A DNA stretch of 52,400 nucleotides, from contig NZ_JAGEKP010000020.1 of the NCBI RefSeq assembly GCF_017565305.1, positions 1 through 52,400 on the forward strand. Direction: 5' to 3'. A program made the position numbers and the translations under genes. A model generated the notes under the pieces. That model was given only the letters and a program-made list of their open reading frames with translations, was not told the origin of the DNA and made no database searches. The stretch comes from Leifsonia sp. TF02-11 (GTDB lineage Bacteria > Actinomycetota > Actinomycetes > Actinomycetales > Microbacteriaceae). Each line of letters opens with the position of its first letter. The first letter of the stretch is position 1. Below are positions 48,972-52,400 of the stretch, piece by piece.

Positions 48972-51740
48972 TCAGACGCGGGGCTTCTCCCGCAGCTCGG
49001 TGGTCTCGATCTCATCGCCGACCTGGATGTCGTTGTACTTGCCGAGGCCGATACCGGCCTCGAAGTCCGTACGCACCTCGGTGACGTCGTCCTTGAAGCG
49101 ACGCAGCGACTCGATGGAGAGGTTGTCCCCCACCACCACGCCGTCGCGGATGACGCGCGCCTTGGCGTTGCGCGTGATCGTTCCGGAGCGGACGATGACA
49201 CCGGCGATGTTGCCGAACTTGGAGGAGCGGAACACCTCGCGGATCTCGGCGACACCCGACTGGACCTCTTCGAACTCGGGCTTGAGCATGCCCTTGAGCG
49301 AGTTCTCGATGTCTTCGATCGCGTTGTAGATGACCGAGTAGAAGCGGACATCCACACCCTCGCGGGCCGCACGCTCGCGCGCCTTCACGTCCGGGCGGAC
49401 GTTGAAGCCGATCACGATCGCGTTGTCGATGGTCGCCAGGTCGATGTCCGACTCGGTGATCGCGCCGACACCGCGGTGCAGGATGCGCAGGCTGACCGAG
49501 TCGTCGACCTCGATCTTCATGAGCGACTCCTCCAGCGCCTCCACGGCACCGGACACGTCGCCCTTGATGATGAGGTTGAGCGCCTCGACCTTGCCCTCTT
49601 CCAGAGCGCGGGTGAAGTCCTCGAGCGAGATGCGCTTGCGGGCCTTCGCCAGCTGGGCGTTGCGCTCGGCGGCCTCACGCTTCTCGGCGATCTGGCGGGC
49701 GGTGCGGTCCTCCTCGGTGACGATGAAGGTGTCACCGGCGCGCGGAACGCTGGAGAGACCCTGCACCTGCACCGGGCGGGACGGAGCGGCCTCGAGCACC
49801 GGGTCGCCGTTCTCGTCGGCCATCGCACGGACGCGGCCGTAGGCCGTGCCCGCGACGATCGCGTCACCGACGCGCAGCGTTCCGGACTGGATGAGCACCG
49901 TCGCGACGGCGCCGCGGCCCTTGTCGAGCTTCGCCTCGATGGCGACACCGCGCGCGTCCTTGTTCGGGTTGGCGCGCAGGTCGAGACCGGCGTCTGCGGT
50001 GAGCAGCACCGCGTCGAGCAGGTCGTCGATGCCGATGTTGTTGCGCGCGGAGACGTCGACGAACATGACGTCGCCGCCGTACTCCTCCGCCACCAGACCG
50101 AACTCGGTGAGCTGCTGGCGCACCTTGGCCGGGTTGGCCTCGGGCTTGTCGATCTTGTTGACCGCGACCACGATCGGGACGCCTGCCGCCTGAGCGTGGT
50201 TCAGCGCCTCGATCGTCTGCGGCATGATGCCGTCGTCGGCCGCGACCACGAGGATCGCGATGTCGGTGACCTGCGCACCGCGGGCACGCATGGCGGTGAA
50301 CGCCTCGTGACCGGGGGTGTCGATGAAGGTGATGGCACGCTCGATGCCGTCGTGTTCCGTCCACACCTGGTACGCACCGATGTGCTGGGTGATGCCGCCG
50401 GCCTCGCCCGCGACGACGTTCGCGTTGCGGATGGCGTCGAGGAGGCGCGTCTTACCGTGGTCGACGTGACCCATGACGGTGACGACCGGGGGCCGGATCT
50501 CGAGGTCCTCGTCGGACTCGCCCTCCAGCTCGGCGTCGAGGTCGATGTCGAAGCCTTCGAGCAGCTCGCGGTCCTCGTCCTCCGGGGAGACGACCTGGAT
50601 CTTGTAGCCCAGCTCCTCGCCGAGGATCTGGAAGGTCGCCTCGTCGAGCGACTCGGTCGCGGTCGCCATCTCGCCCAGGTGGAAGAGCACGGTGACCAGC
50701 GAGGCCGGGTTCGCGTCGATCTTGTCGGCGAAGTCGGAGATGGAGGAACCACGGCGCAGTCGGATGACCGTGCCGCCGTCACCGCGGGGAACGCTCACGC
50801 CGCCCAGCGACGGGGCCTCCCGCATCTCGAATTCCTGACGCTTCGCGCGCTTCGACTTGCGGGCCTTGGACTTGCCGCCGCCACGGCCGAACGCCCCGGC
50901 GGTACCGCCGCCGGGGCCACGACCGCGGCCACCGCCGCCGGCCGGACGCGGGGCGCCGAAGCCGCCACCCGTGCCGCCGCCCGGACGCTGGAAGCCGCCG
51001 CCCGCGGCGCCACCGGCGCCGCCGGGACGCTGCTGGAAGCCGGGGCGGCCTCCGCCGCCACCCTGGCGCTGGCCGGGCCGGTTGCCGCCGCCCTGGCCGG
51101 GCGCGCCGATGCGGGGCGAGCCGGGACGCGGCGGAGCCGGACGCGGGATGTTGCCGGGGCTCGGGCGCTGGCCCATGCCCTGCGAGCTGGAGTAGGGGTT
51201 GTTGCCGGGGCGGGGGGCGCTGGGCCGCTGGCCCATGCCCTGGCTCGACGAGAACGGGTTGTTGCCGGGGCGCGGGGCGCCCGGGCGCGGGATGCTGCCG
51301 GCGCCGGGAGCCGCACCACCGGGGCGCGGGGCCGACGGCGCGGCCTTCTCGGCCGGAGCCGCGGCCGCGGGCGCGGCGGGCGCCGACTTCTCGGCTGCAG
51401 CCTTCTCCGCCGCAGCCTTCTCGGCGGCAGCCTTCTCCGCTGCGGCCTGACGTTCGGCGACCGACATCGGCGCCTGCGGCTTGGGCGCGCCGGACTCGCT
51501 CGACGCCGGAGGGCGCGGAGCAGCGGGACGCGGAGCCTCCGCTTTGGGGGCGGCGGCGGCCTTGTCGGCGGTGAAGCCTTCAGCCTCCAGGGCGGCACGC
51601 AGCTTGCGCGCTACCGGCGGCTCGATGCTCGAGGACGGTCCCTTGACGAACTCGCCCATCTCTTTGAGTTTCGCGAGCGCGACTTTGCTGTCGACGCCGA
51701 GCTCGCTCGCGACCTCGTGTACGCGTGGTTTTGCAGCCAC
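48972..51740 (-). CDS. infB: Translation initiation factor IF-2
   Basis: The 922-residue GTPase positions fMet-tRNA on the ribosome. An IF2-N domain ([20 protein letters not shown]) is followed by a long Ala/Pro/Gly-rich linker (about 60-300) with AAAEK repeats, two 19-residue RPGNNP-type repeats and Gly-rich runs. The G domain begins near residue 421 with GHVDHGKT, then DTPGHEAFT and NKID, and the C-terminal tRNA-binding domains are complete. AGGAG lies 5 nt before the GTG start. The linker is much longer than in E. coli, as in other actinobacteria. Confidence 0.97.
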   Translation of the reverse strand: MAAKPRVHEVASELGVDSKVALAKLKEMGEFVKGPSSSIEPPVARKLRAALEAEGFTADKAAAAPKAEAPRPAAPRPPASSESGAPKPQAPMSVAERQAAAEKAAAEKAAAEKAAAEKSAPAAPAAAAPAEKAAPSAPRPGGAAPGAGSIPRPGAPRPGNNPFSSSQGMGQRPSAPRPGNNPYSSSQGMGQRPSPGNIPRPAPPRPGSPRIGAPGQGGGNRPGQRQGGGGGRPGFQQRPGGAGGAAGGGFQRPGGGTGGGFGAPRPAGGGGRGRGPGGGTAGAFGRGGGKSKARKSKRAKRQEFEMREAPSLGGVSVPRGDGGTVIRLRRGSSISDFADKIDANPASLVTVLFHLGEMATATESLDEATFQILGEELGYKIQVVSPEDEDRELLEGFDIDLDAELEGESDEDLEIRPPVVTVMGHVDHGKTRLLDAIRNANVVAGEAGGITQHIGAYQVWTEHDGIERAITFIDTPGHEAFTAMRARGAQVTDIAILVVAADDGIMPQTIEALNHAQAAGVPIVVAVNKIDKPEANPAKVRQQLTEFGLVAEEYGGDVMFVDVSARNNIGIDDLLDAVLLTADAGLDLRANPNKDARGVAIEAKLDKGRGAVATVLIQSGTLRVGDAIVAGTAYGRVRAMADENGDPVLEAAPSRPVQVQGLSSVPRAGDTFIVTEEDRTARQIAEKREAAERNAQLAKARKRISLEDFTRALEEGKVEALNLIIKGDVSGAVEALEESLMKIEVDDSVSLRILHRGVGAITESDIDLATIDNAIVIGFNVRPDVKARERAAREGVDVRFYSVIYNAIEDIENSLKGMLKPEFEEVQSGVAEIREVFRSSKFGNIAGVIVRSGTITRNAKARVIRDGVVVGDNLSIESLRRFKDDVTEVRTDFEAGIGLGKYNDIQVGDEIETTELREKPRV

Positions 51741-51820
51741 AATTCTCCTGTCTGGGGCCCACCCCGGACAGGGCAGGCGTTAGTAGCGGACGGAACTCAT
51801 TTCGAGCCGCTCATTTGGTG

Positions 51821-52111
51821 TCACTCATGTGAAGTCACAGCTTCTTCTGCCTGTTCTCGTAAGTAGGCCCTGAGGGATTCAGCCCACGGGGCCGTCGGGT
51901 CGAGGCTCTCCTCCGCTCTCAGCGCCCGCCCGAAGGCCCTGCGCTTGAGTGCGAGATCGAGACACTCGTCGACCGGATGCAGCCACGCGCCCCGCCCGGG
52001 AAGAGTGGCGGACGGGTCCGCCACGATTTCCGAATTCCGGAGAACGACCCTCAGAAGTGAGGGCCGGGGAGCGCGAGAACGGCGTCCGACGCACGTTCTG
52101 ACGGCTTCCAT
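51821..52111 (-). CDS. ylxR: YlxR family RNA-binding protein
   Basis: This 96-residue protein has the YlxR/DUF448 pattern: RTCVGRRSRAPRPSLLRVVL, then LPGRGAWLHPVDECLDLALK and RRAFGRAL. It lies between nusA and infB as in most bacteria. GAGGGG four bases before the ATG at 52111 supports this start over a GTG four codons upstream. YlxR proteins bind RNA and, in some species, RNase P or transcription regulators. Confidence 0.93.
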   Translation of the reverse strand: MEAVRTCVGRRSRAPRPSLLRVVLRNSEIVADPSATLPGRGAWLHPVDECLDLALKRRAFGRALRAEESLDPTAPWAESLRAYLREQAEEAVTSHE

Positions 52112-52142
52112 CTTACCCCTCACGCATCCCTGCGCCGAATCA

Positions 52143-52177
52143 GGACGGAGCGCCGCACACGATCAAACGCTCCGTCC
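52143..52177 (-). other. 10-bp stem hairpin upstream of ylxR
   Basis: GGACGGAGCG pairs with CGCTCCGTCC over a 15-nt loop in the nusA-ylxR gap. There is no T-run; it may be a regulatory or processing structure. Confidence 0.6.
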
Positions 52178-52198
52178 GAGACGAACATTCCTGAAGAA

Positions 52199-52235
52199 TT
52201 ACTTGTCGTCCAGAATCGAATCGGGCTGGATGTCG
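52199..52235 (-). repeat. Second copy of the nusA 3' end
   Basis: This 37-bp stretch matches 52317-52353 at 35 positions and still encodes the last 11 residues of NusA (DIQPDSILDDK) and the TAA. Both differences are synonymous (ATT for ATC, CTG for CTC). It lies 118 bp downstream of the true end and is not connected to a longer frame. Confidence 0.9.
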
Positions 52236-52287
52236 TGTTCGTGTGCCTTCGGCAACCGTGTCGCCACGGCTTCGCCGCGTCGGCACG

Positions 52288-52363
52288 GCGCGAAGATCGA
52301 CATCCAGCCCTCCCGTTTACTTGTCGTCGAGGATCGAATCGGGCTGGATGTCGATCTTCGCGC
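52288..52363. repeat. 23-bp perfect inverted repeat spanning the nusA stop
   Basis: Bases 52288-52310 and 52341-52363 are exact reverse complements separated by 30 bp containing the nusA stop. The right arm is nusA coding sequence (AKIDIQP), so the left arm is an inverted copy of it. Confidence 0.92.
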
Positions 52364-52400
52364 CCGTCAGCTTCGCCGCGAGTCGCGCGTTCTGCCCCTC
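52317..52400 (-). CDS. nusA: Transcription factor NusA, C-terminal end (partial)
   Basis: The last 27 codons of a minus-strand gene that continues beyond the window read GQNARLAAKLTGAKIDIQPD and then SILDDK. GQNARLAAKLTG is the characteristic end of the second KH domain of NusA, and ylxR-infB follow in the expected order. The end of this gene is embedded in the repeat structure described at 52199-52363. Confidence 0.92.
   Translation of the reverse strand, partial: EGQNARLAAKLTGAKIDIQPDSILDDK

Noticed and set aside
49476-51866. 796-codon plus-strand frame opposite infB
   Set aside because: It is antisense to intact IF-2 and low in complexity, with no family features.

Overview
The window is 52.4 kb of very GC-rich DNA with dense, mostly four-base-overlapping (ATGA/GTGA) gene pairs, many GTG starts and actinobacterial protein families (DUF3516 helicase, DUF5997, YlxR, MoaC-MogA fusion, short MutY). 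Gene content and codon use suggest a chromosome of the family Microbacteriaceae (Leifsonia-like); this is inference from family resemblance. At least 17 genes have a TANNNT box ending 6-7 nt before the start codon, so leaderless transcription appears common here.

Layout. 1-2.3 kb: end of a transporter, small membrane proteins and a PiT phosphate transporter with a PHO-box-like direct repeat. 2.3-4.9 kb: a Ski2-type helicase. 4.9-17.4 kb: a molybdenum cofactor region. It holds a membrane SUOX-family enzyme, moeB-rhodanese, moeA, a moaC-mogA fusion, moaE, a Mop/HTH protein and modABC on the plus strand, then moaD and moaA on the minus strand, then a second SUOX-family enzyme with its flavin reductase. 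No mobA is present, which fits SUOX enzymes that use Mo-molybdopterin without a nucleotide. 17.4-31.2 kb: metabolic and hypothetical genes (an unusual Zn-ribbon SDR, an APC permease, a LysR-type sensor domain without HTH, an alpha-hydroxy-acid oxidase, pfkA, CYTH, a SNF2 ATPase). 31.2-34.8 kb: a divergent RbsD/FucU-like gene and csoR-like regulator followed by a macro domain protein and an M20 peptidase. 34.8-39.3 kb: a deoxyribose operon (SorC-type regulator, deoC, two aldehyde dehydrogenases). 39.3-48.4 kb: MFS, ribF, truB, a TetR/MFS divergent pair, a ketopantoate reductase-like gene, a kinase-like gene with a broken P-loop, and mutY. 48.4-52.4 kb: rbfA, infB, ylxR and the end of nusA, in conserved nusA-infB order.

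The most striking unexplained element is at 13555-13987, between the 3' ends of modC and a convergent small membrane gene. It has five 53-bp units, each of three ATTCGT/ACGAAT palindromes whose centres are exactly 20 bp apart. The linkers are 36, 52, 52 and 36 bp, so palindrome positions are mirror-symmetric about base 13771. The outer 33 bp are perfect inverted copies. A second oddity is at the nusA 3' end, where the terminal codons occur again downstream as a 37-bp near-exact direct repeat, and a 23-bp perfect inverted repeat straddles the nusA stop codon. A 49-bp perfect palindrome is at 570-618.
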